From Luscinia megarhynchos (lineage: Eukaryota; Chordata; Aves; Passeriformes; Turdidae), in contig JAPFBE010000002.1 of the NCBI GenBank assembly GCA_034336665.1, forward strand, positions 20,314,906 through 20,378,905: a stretch of 64,000 nucleotides of DNA. Direction: 5' to 3'. The notes below the pieces were generated by a model. That model made no database searches. It had not been told where the DNA came from and was given only the letters and a program-made list of their open reading frames with translations. The position numbers and the translations under genes are program-made. Positions 12,084-25,700 of the stretch are shown here, one piece after another (position 1 is the first letter of the stretch; every line of letters starts with the position of its first letter).

Positions 12084-13903
12084 CTGTAAAAATTAAATGG
12101 ATGAATCATGCACACAGGCTGTGTCTAAGGCATGGGTGCCTGTGACTCCCTAGTAATTTTACAACCTGTTTTCCAGTTCCAGTCAAGTTTGACAGAGGGG
12201 CAAATACCTCTCAAGACACAAAGTTCTCACAGGTTCTGGAAAACAGACTTCCACAAAGAAGAAATTGGCAGAGTAACTACAGGAAAGGCAGCAGGACCAG
12301 CTCTGCTCTCAGAGCCAGAGTACACCCTACAGAAACAAGGAAACCACATTTCACTGGGTCTGCAGCCCATGGAGGTACTTGATTCAATGGCAAAATGTGT
12401 TCTGTGTGAGTGTAGGAGGTGTGCCCTGTGCTTTCTTTCCTATGTGTTCATGACCAGCAGGGTCAGGCTCTTTCATTCCCAGAGGTACCCTACCCACTTC
12501 AGGGATGGAAAATGCGAAAATATCTGCTCCTGGTAAAGGGAATCAGTACCTGCCTATTGGTGTGATTTAGAGGAAGATCGAGGTGAAACTTCCTCCTCCT
12601 ACCCCCATGTAAACTGGCTTATGCTGCTGCCCATTTTAGCCCACCAGGACTTCAAATTTAGGTTGCTCCTCCCTAAGTCCCTCATTTACTGCACCACAAC
12701 CAGGTCCCAGAGCTTCATCTGAACACAAAGCCATCTTGAATGGGCTAAGAAATGGAAAATGTTCCTGTAAATATCCAGACCCATCCACAGGAATTCAGTA
12801 GACATCTCAGGAAGGAAGAAAACAGAGCAGATACTCAACAGAAAGTTCTCTGAGAGAAGGATACACAGCTCTGTGCAAGCACCATATGGGCCAGAGCATC
12901 AATGTGCACGACTGCCAGTGACATCCTGCAATCCTGCATTCACATGGATACACCTGAGAGTCTCCCTGGAAAAGAAACACAAATATGTGGATCATCACTC
13001 ACAAATTCAGCCTTTCTAAGGTCAGACCTTTTCTCAGAGGCTCTTCCCACTTTTCTCAGGACTATTTTTAATACACATCACTTAATAGAACATTGTTTCT
13101 TATGCCCATGCTCCTGAGGAGCTCTCTCCTGTTTTTCTGCCAGAGAAATGCAAATCTTTGCTAGCGGGCAAAACATCCATTGGCAAAACTCCTCTGCACA
13201 TGGAAAGCAACTCATCTCTTTATTTTGGACAGTGCCTGTTTTTGGGAAGGGGATGGCTATTATTTCAGCCAGCTCATTTTGTAATGGAGTCTAACTCATT
13301 TGGGTTTTTGCTTTTTTAAAGAGCTGTGGAGAAGCAATCAGGCCTAAGCCACAAGACCACATTGTGTGCTCCCTTTGGAAATACCCAGCTTCACAGCTGT
13401 CAGCTAATTGTATGTGCAGAATAAGTGGGTTTTATATACAGCAATGGTATAGAGAAATAGATAACCTACACACCTACACTCTTTATCTCCAAAACTGCCC
13501 AGAGTTTTTCTCTGTGATTACACAGAAGGCAAGCACACATAACAAAATTTAAAAAAAATTCTGCTAGTGGTACCAGTTGTGTGGCTAAACCAGCGACCAG
13601 AGACAATGCAGATGGAAGCAGGTCTGACATTCCACCAGGCAGGAGGCAGCAGTGACCTATATACCCTTGTCAATACATTTCACAAGAAACTGCAAGTTGT
13701 TTCAGCAAAATATGACTCCTTTGATACTTTCCTGTTTAATTTAATACAGGCTTTTAGTATCCAAAGAACCCCACTGCTTTGAAATGAGGAAACTTGGTCA
13801 AACACTTCTGCAGTCAGCCCACAGCTGGCAAGCACAGTTCAGGGGCCTAAAACACAACTGCTCACTAGGTTTGCACTCACAGACAATGGAGCTTTTAAAA
13901 TTA
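12084..13903. other. intergenic, nothing recognised
   Basis: No gene or repeat family was identified. Open frames are short and lack coding character. Confidence 0.4.
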
Positions 13904-13985
13904 AGGCTTGTATACACAGGCAAATTTATCAGCCTGATTACACTGGCATAATTAGGCCAATAAATTTCCCTGTGTAGACAAGTCC
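13904..13985. mobile_element. 82-bp MITE-like element with terminal inverted repeats
   Basis: The left 26 bases (13904-13929, containing cttgtatacacaggcaaattta) and the reverse complement of the right 26 bases (13960-13985) agree at 22 of 26 positions. The internal part is about 30 bp. The cttgtctacacagg-type ends resemble short non-autonomous DNA transposons known from reptiles and birds, as recalled. No transposase is present. Confidence 0.6.
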
Positions 13986-14017
13986 TGAGACTCTCAAACT
14001 CATAACTAGGCAGGTCT

Positions 14018-14020
<3 letters not shown>

Positions 14021-14055
<35 letters not shown>

Positions 14056-14195
14056 GAGAAAAGAAAAGAAAAGAAAAGAAAAGAAAAGAAAAGAAAAGAA
14101 AAGAAAAGAAAAGAAAAGAAAAGAAAAGAAAAGAAAAGAAAAGAAAAGAAAAGAAAAGAAAAGAAAAGAAAAGAAAAGAAAAGAAAAGAAAAGAA
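14021..14195. repeat. compound microsatellite (GA)n then (AAAAG)n
   Basis: About 16 GA units (14021-14052) are followed by a nearly pure AAAAG array of about 28 units to 14195. On the minus strand it yields a long artefactual Phe/Ser/Leu-rich open frame, which is not a gene. It is likely to be length-polymorphic. Confidence 0.95.
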
Positions 14196-17100
14196 GGCAA
14201 ATTAGCAACTCCTGAAATATCTGAGGAATCATTTTTTTATCAGTCTCTCATTTTTCTTTCTTAAGATTTCTTTTTTCCCTACAAATGAAGATGTATTTCA
14301 TTTCTAAATTAAGATTTGGATAAGGCATTGGTACACTGGTTTTGAGACAAATTAGAAATATTAACAATCATCAACATTCTCTCACCAGAGAGGGGTTTGT
14401 CTCCAGTGTCAGACAAACCTGTAGTCATTGATAGAGCCCTGACAGGCAGGCCGGTCTCAGAATTCCAGTTCAGAGCACAGACTGGAGTGGGTTGCTCATT
14501 TTTTAGGGCCATGCATCTGCCACGAGCCTCTCAGACACTCCTGTCCCTCCACAAGCATTGTGATAAGCCCATGCTGTGGAGAACAGCAGTCTGGAGGCAC
14601 ACCAGGAACATCTCTGTGGCTAACTGTCTTTCTTTCCATCCCTCCCTCAATCTTTTCAAACCAGAGTTTCACATAACTCCCTTTTGAAACTGCCAACTCC
14701 ACAACGAAATAGATCAAGCCTGAACTGGAAACAGCCCACGACACCTCCAGGATAAGATCCCTCTGGTGTCTTTGTGGATGGAAGAGTCTCTCATCCCAGG
14801 CACCTTCTGCACATCTCCCTCTGCCTCACTGTCCCAGTGCCCTGAAGCACTACTTCTGTAGCAATAGGGATCATGTCAGGGGAAGGAGTCATGGCAGGAC
14901 AGCCACAGTGAGCCTAGCCCCAGCTCCCTTCCTAATGGACAGTGCTCCCTGTGCCCTCCTGGTTTCCCACAGGGTGGGGTCCCACCCTCGTACTGCTGAT
15001 ATAAAGTGACAAGGGCTTCATGAGCCATGCCAACACAGCTGTTACCAGGCTTCATCTACAAGGGCTGACTTTGGATTCTCACAATCTCCCTCAAAATAAC
15101 TCCCCCTGATGGACTTGGAAGATTCAGCCTTCAACTTCAACTACTTCCCCATCCCAACCTTTTATCTCCTACCTATCTTCAACCTCCATCTCCTTCTGTA
15201 CCTCTCCTTGTCACAAACACAGCTCTCTGCCTTGCCAGAGGCAAAGACTCTTGATAACCCAGCACAGTTCCCAGGCTCTCCCTCCCCTTTACTCACTGCT
15301 ATCAACATAACACTCGACAGGGAAGGGAGCCCCCACCATGCTGGGCACTGCACATGCTGGAAGAGAGACTTCTCCTCTTGATCTTACAACCAAAACAAAT
15401 AAGGCCAAAAGAAAGGTTCTTCCCTTTTTACAGATGGGAAACCAGGACCAAAGATATTAAATGTCTAGCCCTAGGAAGCCTGCAGCCAAGGCAGGAACTG
15501 ACCCCCTGTTTCCTGAGAGCCAGCATTCGGTGTCTAATCGCACATGATCAGTCTTTCCTCTCTACCTCCCTGTAGGCACGAGGAATTTGTGCTCTACATC
15601 TCCACATGTTTCTTTTGCTCTGTACTGCACACAGCCATACATACCTAGATGAGACTCCTTAATAAATAATCATATGTGGATTCCTGCACCTCTCTTGTAC
15701 TTGTCAACCCGTGCCTCCCTTATAGCACAGGAATTAGCCTTTCCTTCCTGTATTCCCAGTGTAATTATCAAACAAACTTTCCTCTGGCATAGACTTCCCA
15801 CACCAAGGACACTTTAAATCTCACACATAAATCTCTTTCATTTCAGCAGGTCTCTCTCCTGGAGAATGGCATTTAATGGTGATCTTTTTTTAATCAGGTT
15901 CAGTCCCCTGTTTCCCACCCCCATCTGCTGAAAGCGACTTTCCACTTAGAAAGGAAGTCAGTCTTTGATTTCATAAATGATTATAAGAAGATTTAACATC
16001 CTCAGGAGCACAACTACTTTGATTAGAATGTATTTGCTCCAATACCTTTTCCATCTGTCCTGCCTGTTGATGCAAACCCCAAGATACAGAAATCTTTCTG
16101 AATTCACCCTGCAGACACTCCAGTGTGGAGACAAGCTGCTCACCCTCCCATCATTTGGACTCTGGCTCCATAATGCAGCAGAATAAAGCAGGGAATTGCC
16201 AGCACACCCACTGTGTGCTGGTCTCTGCCTCAAGCCCTGGCAGGCGGTTTGCTGGGTGTGGATGTGTGCGGGCTTGTTTGCTTGAGCTCGCTGACCTCCC
16301 TGCAGCTTGCTGAGCCTGCCACCACCAAGGGCAGCCTGTGTGCAGAGGCAGGGGAGCGAGCATCCACTGTCACTCTTGCAGGAAAGCTGGCTGAGCATAA
16401 CTTTTACAGGCAAGTGTAATTCTGCAGGCAATATTTTCTTCAGCTGAAGGATAACATCAGATGCTGTTTGCACAGTGCCATAGCGGGTCGGAGTTTTCTG
16501 GCTTCAAAGGCAGATTTGAACTGTAAGATAAAATTTTTCTGCAGCTTTGCTTTCAAAGACTTTGTACCATTTTTCCTTTCAAATACTACCCCTCTGAGGA
16601 TATGTGTATATGTAAAACGAGATGGTAACCTGAGGGCCACAGTCCCAAGTCACCCTCCAGTGCTCTCAAAGGCTGTCAGAAGCTCAAAGGGTTCTCCTTA
16701 AAAAACAGTAAATGAGATTCTGGCTCAGAAAGACAAGCTAGGCAGAAATTTCCTGCCTAGGTTTCTTTAGGAGTGTTTCTGACTCTGCCACCAGGTCCAA
16801 AGGGGTGGGAACCAAATGTGAAATTGTTTTTTGATCAAAGTCTTCAGTGTTCCATCCTGCCTGTCAGCTGTTGTGCAGCTTCATTTCAGCAGCACTAGCT
16901 TTGTGAAACAGAGCACGAGCTGTGCAAAGTCAACGTCACTTCTGAGAGCTTCTTAACAGTCTTCCAGAGTAAACCTATTATCCTAGAAGCAAAGACACTC
17001 TTTTGAGATCTTGATAACACAGCTCCAGTTTGCAGGTAGCACACCTACCCAGGAATATGTTGATTAAGAGTAGTTGTCTATGTTTCACTGCCACATCCAG

Positions 17101-19599
17101 TGCAGTCCCCCTCTGACCTGGCTGGCCTATTTGGATTTGAGGTGCCGTGCCTGGAGACTCAAACCCTTACAAGCCACGTCAGCACCTGTGGCAGTTGTTG
17201 TTCCAGGATGCAGAAATAAACTTCCCCATCCTACACAAATGCTTGGATGTTGAGGCCAGAGGGACTTACTGACTTCATTTTGTCTGGCATCTAGAGCAAC
17301 ATGGACTATAGGATTATGCTAAGTAATTCTTATTTGAAGTTTCATAGCTGTGGTTGAACAACAACCACAATAAACATGCAATCGTGGAAAATCTACCACA
17401 ATCCCTAGTAAGCTGTTCCAATGGTAAATCACCCTCACTGCTAAAAATGTGGACGTGGTTTTCAGTCTGAAGGTGCTTAGCTTCAACTCCTGGCCAGCAA
17501 CATATTGTTGTTACAAGTCTACTGAACTCCAGAACCCTTCCTATTGCATTGCTGATCCTACTGAGGTATCTTTAACTTGTGGCAAGGGGCTGGTTTGAAA
17601 GCTAAATAAGTAGAACTCCCCTCCCATCTTTTGCTGTCGCAAGGGATTTTTTTCGGTTTGTTTCTTTTCACTTCAGTTGCTTTTGTAACTTTCCCCTGAA
17701 CCTTCTCAAATTTTTTAATATCCCCCTTGAAACCAGTTGTGAAGCTTTCTGAAATGTAAGTGGCTCTCTCAGCATTCACAGAGCTAAACTACCTCCTTAG
17801 GCTTTGTTCCAAAAATTTCCAAATGCGTTCATGAAGTCCTTCCAGGCTGTATTTTAACCAGCCCTGAAAGCTACAACAGCATTTCCAAATCTCTGAGACC
17901 AAAGTCATATTAAGTGACATTTAGATGAAGCAACAAGCCCTTGAGCCCCCACATCAGAAATTTAGAAAGAAGCAATCTCACAGCAGGAATGAGTGAGGAG
18001 AATGATCTGTCAACTTCTCCCATTTCTGTGTGTGGGCAAGGGCTTTGTAGCTACTGTCTGCTCATTCATGATGGCTGCAACTTCACAGGGGCTTTGCTGT
18101 TGTGACTTTTAGCACATTTCCTTCTATCTGCCACTTTCAGGGCCTGAGGAGTTGCAACATCTTCCAGACTACCTTTCTTTTTTAATCAAAAAGCAAGCAA
18201 GTCTGCATACACCTAGGTCGTTCATGCCTAAAACACTGACCCAGCCAAGTAGAGTCAGCAGAAATGGCAGCTACATTTGCAGCTGCAATACCCTTGGAGT
18301 GACTCGTTAAAGAAAGGCCTGCACTTTTCTAAAACCATTCTATGTTTTCCAGTGGAAACAGATGATCTGATGTCAGCTTATTTTGTGGCTGAGCCTCATG
18401 GATGTACAACCAGCAATATAATCCAACCCAACCTTCCGCTTTAAATGTCAGGATTGTGGAACTCAAAGAGTTTTCCCCTCTTTCCCCCTATGTGCAACTT
18501 CAAAGCCTGCAATGGTGCAGCAAAAAGCCCTGCCATGGCTGCCTCTTAGGATGAAGATCTGTGCTGGTCTGGCTGCATGGGGCATCTTTGCTTAAGGAAG
18601 GAAGAAGAAGATCAGCACCACACCCCAAGCCCAGTCTTTCCCCATCCCCAGTGCCACTGCTCTCTGAGTATTAATAAACCAGGTGTTGAAAGCGGGGCTC
18701 AGCCTGAGGCATGCTCAGTGCTGCACTTGTTGCTTGACCCACCTCCTCATCCTGGAGATTAATTAGGCCTGGCCCCTCCCTGCTAAATTGCCTCTCAGGC
18801 ACATTGCTCAGTTTTCCTCCTCTTGCCTCTGGCATATTCACTCACTAACTTTTTATTTCAATATTCATGTTTTCCAGCTTGTAAGGCCCTCCACTCATTT
18901 TCAGCAGGCTGCCCCAAGAATTCTGTTCCAACAATGGGACGTGGGGGTGGAAAAATGTCTGGAACGGGGGAGGATGAGCACAGCTGGGTTGGGATGGGGA
19001 ACTGGAGCTTCCAATCTCCTCGCTCTTTGCTCTCCAAATCTTCCCCACTATGCTGTCCTGGGTGAAATGCACTAGCTGGGCTGAGAGACAGCACCACTTC
19101 TCATCTCCTGCAGATGCCCTCTCACCCCTGGGTGCTCGTTTGGGAGATGCAAGTTCAGAGGTTCTCCAGCAGCAGCAGTGCATGCAGCCAGCTATCCCCT
19201 AACCCTGGCTAGAGCTTAAATCTAGGGACATGGCTGTGATATTTGGCTGCAGGACAAGACCCTAGGCTCTAAATCCTGCCTGGGGGAAGAGGATGGTTTG
19301 AGGAATAAACCTTCCCCACATTTTACCAGCTGGCTGGCATAGCGCTATGTAACTGCTGCCATTCCTTGCCTTAAATGCCTTACTCTTTCTGTGTATCACC
19401 TGTGAAGTTCAGACACCTCACCCAGACCTGAGGATCACACTTACAGCTTGGCACACCCTTGGCTAAGTTGAAATTTTTGCTTCTGTCTCCATCCCTGTTC
19501 ATTTATGCCATCTGGAAAGACTGGAAGCTATTTGGGCCAATGCCTGCCTTTTGCTCTACGTGTACTGCAAGAAGCTCAGCTGAACCTTAATTGAGATCT
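14196..19599. other. intergenic; one MIR-like piece, otherwise nothing recognised
   Basis: Apart from the fragment at 15425-15565, no gene, RNA or repeat family is recognisable. Open frames are of chance length. Confidence 0.4.
15425..15565 (-). repeat. old MIR/CORE-SINE-like fragment, antisense
   Basis: Reads on + as the reverse complement of a MIR body: ttttacagatgggaaacc, aaagatattaaatgtctagcccta, then a gcaggaactgaccccctgtttcctgag segment. These correspond to the known order tttacagatgggaaactgagg, gattaagtgacttgccc, gaattgaacccagg of the family. Confidence 0.55.
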
Positions 19600-20620
19600 C
19601 TGGATGCTGTTGTAACACAAAAAGTAAATATTAATTAGTAGGATCAGCAGATTCAGTACCAGACACATTGCAAGTCACGCCCCCACTATATTTATACATG
19701 CTGATATGTGAATGTGCCTGCAATGGTTAATACCCCCATATATTTGTCTGTACACTGTGTTTTTCATGTAATATCCATTCCTTTCATAATCATGTGTCAC
19801 TTAATATCCTGACTAAGACAGAACATTCTGTAACACAGTAGCACGTGTTTGGGCAGAATAGTGAAATTATCTTTGAAATGTAGCACAGATGGAAAGATCA
19901 GATGACGAGTCTCCTTCCCATTTCTCTAAATTTCTACTGTGGCTACTGTGCTTTAATATCCTAAGCCATCAACGAGTTCATTCTTCATGCCTGTGATGAA
20001 CTAAGTTATGCTCACTGCTATCTGATCCTTGTGTGTGAGTTGCACATTCCAGAGAAAATCCATAATGGAAAACATAATTGCAGTAACAAGCACCCTACAG
20101 GGACGCAAAATTCCTCCAGAGGACCATCAGGGGTTAATTGGACTCTTCTTTGCACGGTTCCACAGAGCCATTCCTATTCATATCGACTGAGCACTGGAGG
20201 GAAAGCAATAAAATTACCTGCTAAAGCCCAGGTTCCTGCCTGTTCAGTATGCCATGCTAACTCCTGAGACAGAGCTCTGATTGTATGGCTGAGCCAAACA
20301 GGACGGCTGTTTCTAACACCCTTCTAACTTATGGTAACCATTAACTACAACCTGACTTCCCATTACAGCATACCACTGTGAACACCTATTAGCAGCTAAT
20401 TGAATCATCTAAAAATGGTCATAATTCAGACCTGTGTTTGTGTTTTCATAATGGTTCTCACAGCTTTTGCTGTAGTGCAAGAGAATATGCAAATCAAGGC
20501 TCTGTTTTAAAGCTCATGCTAAGATGGATGTTTAAATGGAAATCTAATGGAGTGACAAAGCAGAATGAAGCCATATTGTATTTTTGATGTTACCCATGAG
20601 ACATGATAGGAGAAACTAAT
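19600..20620. promoter_or_regulatory. conserved-element-like block, possible distal enhancer
   Basis: Low-complexity-free, AT-leaning sequence with dense factor-type words: agctaattga (homeodomain), a perfect octamer ATGCAAAT at 20487-20494, and several TAAT cores. There is no coding pattern. The judgement rests on texture; conservation was not measured. If functional, the nearest recognisable target is FOXC1, about 31 kb downstream. Confidence 0.3.
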
Positions 20621-22750
20621 AACAAGGCTCCCTATCTCTAAACGTTTTCCAGCTGTGAGCCACTAAAGAGCCAAAAGACCTCTCTGAGTCAACACCAACA
20701 AAAGCATACACTCACATCGTAATTTTCTGCAATTTCTATTCACAATTTCAAGCCGTACAGCATTTTTCATTCTCCCTTTTATTTGAAGAAATAGAAGTAT
20801 TTCCTCTCAGAGCCATCATGGGTTGTTTTCCATCCCACTATATCCTGAAGCTTTCACTTTTGTTGTAGTTCTTTAAACATGAGCATGTTTTTACTGCAGT
20901 GTGAAAGGCAACAAGGTACTTGTTTGCAAAGTGCAAACAAGCACAGTCTTATTGACAGGTTTGTGCATATTTGCTGCCAGGGATTTTTAATTTGACTTAC
21001 AACTTTATTTTATGAAGAGTTTTCATTAAATCTACGGAGAAGTTGTTAGGTGCTATTTTGTGTATATATCTACCTCAGATTAGCATAAATTATCCTAAAC
21101 AAATCCATTTAAATCATTTACTTAAACTGAAAGAAGAATATATTTCACCAATTGTAACAGAACTGTTGAGAGCAGATAAAAAAGATATTATACCTCAGAT
21201 GGAGGTAACTGTGTCTCCAGGGAAAAGACCTGCTCCCTTTTGCTGGGTTATGGAATCATGGTGCTTCCAGGCCCTTGCAATGCAAAGTAAACTGCAATCA
21301 CTTAAAGCTCCCTCAAGATGTTGTTGAGGTTTGCATCAGTTAAGTAAATCCAAACTCGGTGGGAGGGCAGGGGAGGAGGAAGGGATTTAGGCAAAATGAT
21401 GGCTGCTCCCTTCTACAATGAAGCACCCAACCACCATCAAGTGTGTCTAATGCAGATGTCTATTTTCAGAAAGAAGAGTGAATGTCCTCAATATAGGTGT
21501 GAAGCACTAAATCTGTCCCACCACACCCTTTTTAACATTATCCACTGGTCAGCCCAGAAAAGGGCGGCTCAGACCTGCCGACTTGGCTTCATTGCAGGAC
21601 ACACCTGGCATGAGGTGTGACCCACAATCTGCATTCACTCTGGCAGCTCACCATCACGTTCTTTCCATGTTTATTAGATGGGTCAGATGCTTATGTCTTG
21701 CATCAGCATCTGATGCACGCTGTAGCCTTCTTGGAACAGCCATCAATTTTCAACTAAAGAAGTTTTAAATCACCTGCCATTTGTCAGACTGTTTCCCACC
21801 ACTTAGCACAAAACATTTTGATGGATACGGAATGGTGGATTGTCTCTGCAGTGAATGTACAAGAATTATGTGTTTTACATGAGAGATGGGAATTCTTTCC
21901 AGCAGACACACATGTGCAGCCCTACTGGCTTTCTTGGAAGCTGCATTCATACTTCTGAGCAAACCACCACCACATTACTTCTCGCATGCTCGGAGATTGT
22001 GCTAGGTTACTCCAGCATGATTAATAGTGTGCCAAAAATAAGCAACTGAACCCATATTTAGGCAATTCAAACAACAGTACTTTGAATGTCCAGCCCCCAG
22101 ACCTTTGTTTCAATTCCTCACTTCAAACGTTATAAAATCTGCATGTGTTAAAAACCACTAGAATTTGCTGGAGCAAGTAGCACAGGGAAGGCAGTGACTG
22201 GGACATCTATGGCAATTGCCCTCTGGCTGCCAGATGTGTGTGCCTCTCCCCAGTTTTGGGAAGCCCCTACTCCCCTTGTTACCACCAGAGCTCCAAGAAT
22301 TTCTTCCACTAATTAAGCTGTGAGAACTTCTTTTGTTTTTAAAGCAGAAGACCCTCCTTGTGCCAACAGTTAAGGACCAAGACACCAGTGCTGCACAGGA
22401 AAGTCATGACAGACTTGGCAGCACTGACCTATGGGGGGGCACAGCTGTACTTTGAAGTATGTTTCAAGAACCAAGGCTCTTGTCATTGTGAAAAATGGCC
22501 TCATCCCATCTCCTGAACTGTAGTGAGCTACCAGGTTTCACACTTTTCATTCTAGCATAAATGGTAAAAAAGCCCTCCTTACAACAGGAAAATCAAGGGC
22601 AGAAGCATATGGTGTGCCAGTCATTATTTAATTTGGTCCCCACTCCATGGAAGAAAGGAATTTTTTGATTTTTTTTAATTCTCAACTCTAACCTACTAAG
22701 CTTTAGGGTCATGGACCCCCATTTGGGAAAATCTACACTTTCTCCTCTTC

Positions 22751-22752
<2 letters not shown>

Positions 22753-22784
<32 letters not shown>
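22753..22784. repeat. (CT)n(CA)n compound microsatellite
   Basis: A CT run passes directly into a CA run, about 32 bp in all. Confidence 0.9.
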
Positions 22785-25700
22785 TTACACGCCATGAAAA
22801 CATTATCATAATGTCTGCTGACAAAACAATGCCTGAAGATATGTGTTAAATGCAAGCACCCAATAACAAAGCACACAAAACATTAATTTCAATTTCAAAC
22901 ATAGGGTAATAGAAAAAAAAAGCCCTAAAAAGCTTTACATTTTTACTAGGCAGGCAGAGCAGCATTACATAAATTGACTGAAAATGCCTGAAAATGAAAT
23001 AAAATGACAGCACCCAAGAGTAACCATTAATTCAGTGTTCTTTCCTTTCCAAGTCTTCATTCATTTTTCTTCCCCTTGACTTAATACTTGTATTTTTCTT
23101 CTCTCTTTTAGATACTATCTTTGGCTTTTTCTTTACCTCTCTTTTCCATATTTGCTTGACTTTCCTCTCATTTTCATGGAGCCTAGCTCTGGGTTCCCCA
23201 TGGAGTTCATTCACAGTCAAATGTTTCTTAGTCAGCAAAACCTTCCACATCATCACGTTTTCCAGTGCAGCTTTCATTATACCCTTGGGCTAAGGACCAT
23301 GTGAGCCCCCAGCCTGGGGAAAGGAAGTTCACTCTTCCTGCCGTCCATGAGAGCTGCCTTCAAGCACCCCAGCTGGCCTTCTTGAACCCAGAATGGGAAA
23401 ACTCCAGTCTAGGTTCAGTCCATGAGCAAATTTCTTTCTCCTGTCAGACGTGCCATGCTGTTCAAAATTTCTGTCCTGGGTCCATTAGTAGGAAGGCCCT
23501 AGTTATCATTTGCAGAGAGGTTCTCTTCACTGGAAGACAGCAACAAGTAGAGGTGTACCCAGCTCAGCCCTAGTACACCATGTATACTATAAATCTGATG
23601 CACAGATCCTGCTTACAGATGTGTTTCACCCTCCCTTTCTGCACCTGTATGTAGCTGCTCCCTCCTACTTTGAAAAGGAACAAAATGTTAGATGGCATCC
23701 CTGAAGAGCAATTCAAATTCCTGAGCTGCACTTGAGGAAAGATGTCCCTGCTTGTCATAATACTGAAATCCCCTGGCTCCATGCAAGTTCTCAATTGACT
23801 AATATTGATTCCATAATATTTACTGTTGATCACTTTCAGGTCTTGCTGATTTCCATCACTACTGATGGTAGAAAAGCAGTACTTTTCTAGCACATTACTA
23901 TTAGTCTTCAGCATGCGGTTGCCTATCTTCTTTTGGAATGCCTTTTTCATATAATGCAGTTAATATTGTTTATTGCCTCCACAATTCGAGGAACATGGTG
24001 TTTGCTAGCCCAGAAAATATCCACTAGCCCTTGAAAAGCCATGCAGCATCACACATGCTAGGAATGCATTCATGCCAGTCCCAGCAGGGGGCTCGTGTGC
24101 AGGTGCAAGTTAAAAGTTTGTTTTGGTCCTTTTCACCATAAAGCATTAAGTCTCTGGATCCCTTAATACTCCCACCCAGCCTCACAGCAGGCATGTCTGA
24201 GGAGACATTAGTGCAAGCATCTTGTAGTGCTGCTGAGGTACTTAGTTAAGCGTTCCCCTTTTGGGCCTCATTTTTGCTACTATGCACAATAACGCTCAAG
24301 GCTATGCAGCTGCACTCCAGTTCATGCAGGATCAGGTTCCCCTGCCCTCTTTCTCCTGGCTTAGCAATTCCTTTTTTTTTTTTTCCTTTTTCCTTTTCTA
24401 CCCCACACTCATACATGAACATTTCAGAGCACCATTAAGCTCCAAGAGAACATGCAGGAGCATTTCACAGCTCTTCACAGCCCTTTTGCCAGCCTTGCCT
24501 TTCAAAGAGGCTGCTCCAAAAGTTGACTGGAGCCAGCAAAAGTCTTCCCATTGGCCTCAGATCGGGCCCAAAGCAAGGGACACATTTAGATGGGAATGGA
24601 GGCACTAAAGAAAAGCAGCTTGCCTGCCAGCAGGAAAAATGCAGGGAGACCTACATGGAGAAAGGAGTATTTGAGGGTCAGACTTGAGAGATGAGCCTCT
24701 GTGCTGTGGATGCTCTGCCAAGCAATCTGTGCTCTTCGTGACTTCCATTCAAGCAGCCTGTTGAGGCACTCAGCTCTGGCTTTGAGCTGTGAGGTGAAGA
24801 CAGAGTATGGGCACTGCCTAGCTTTTTTTAATCCGCCAGATTTATTTGTTCAATATAGTTTTGCTGTCCTGTTTATTCTTTTTATAAATCTTATTATTAC
24901 AAAGCAGGATTTTTAAATGGCAGTGGAAAATATGTGAACTGATGATGTTTGGGAGAGTCAAAAAGAAACCCAAGTAAAAGCCTGCATTCAAATTTTGTGA
25001 ATGGGCAAATGGGTATTGTTCTTCTCACTCCCTGTTTTCTTCTGGATGCACCAGTCAGCCCAGGAGGAGATGTCTCAGAGCAATTCTTTCCATCTTTTTC
25101 CCAACAAACAGGGCAATACAAGAGTCTTCACAGCCCAGCAGTTCCTACTGCCTCTTACTCAATAACTTGCAAACACACACTGTTTTAGCACCACCCACAT
25201 CAAAACAGAGTTCTCAATGCAGTTGTCCATGGCTATTTTTCATAATGGTCTTGCTTGAAAATATTTCCACTGGAATGATTTATCTACCTTGTTTAGATCT
25301 CAGTGCTTTATACTCACATTTACATGCAGCAAATGCAATGAACTATCTAATCCAAAAGAAAATCCAACAGATCCTTTTATCAGAGTTGTAAGATGATGTG
25401 TTTAGATGAATTGTCTAGCAGGGTCGTGACAGAGCTCTGGTTTGTTTAACATTTTCAGCTGTTATCTGGAAGCAGAAGTAGAAAAAATCATTAGTCATAT
25501 TAGCAGTTGACACCCAGACTGGGGGAGACAAAAGAAAACAAGAAATTTATAGGGAAAATGGAAATCAATTGAGAAGGGTCTGAGAATTAGATAAGCATTA
25601 TCCAAATGATCCAGATTTATAATTACATATGTCAACAAGCAGACTGGTTACTTATCATGTCGGGATAACCTAATGCTACCTTGGAAGATACTTTGCATGG

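Noticed and set aside
12600..12730. Minus-strand segment with an LW-x-LV word loosely like a helical-cytokine exon
   Set aside because: An in-frame stop interrupts it and the similarity is a few residues; not supportable.
13798..14232. 144-codon Phe/Ser/Leu-rich minus-strand frame resembling membrane segments
   Set aside because: Translation of the AAAAG microsatellite.
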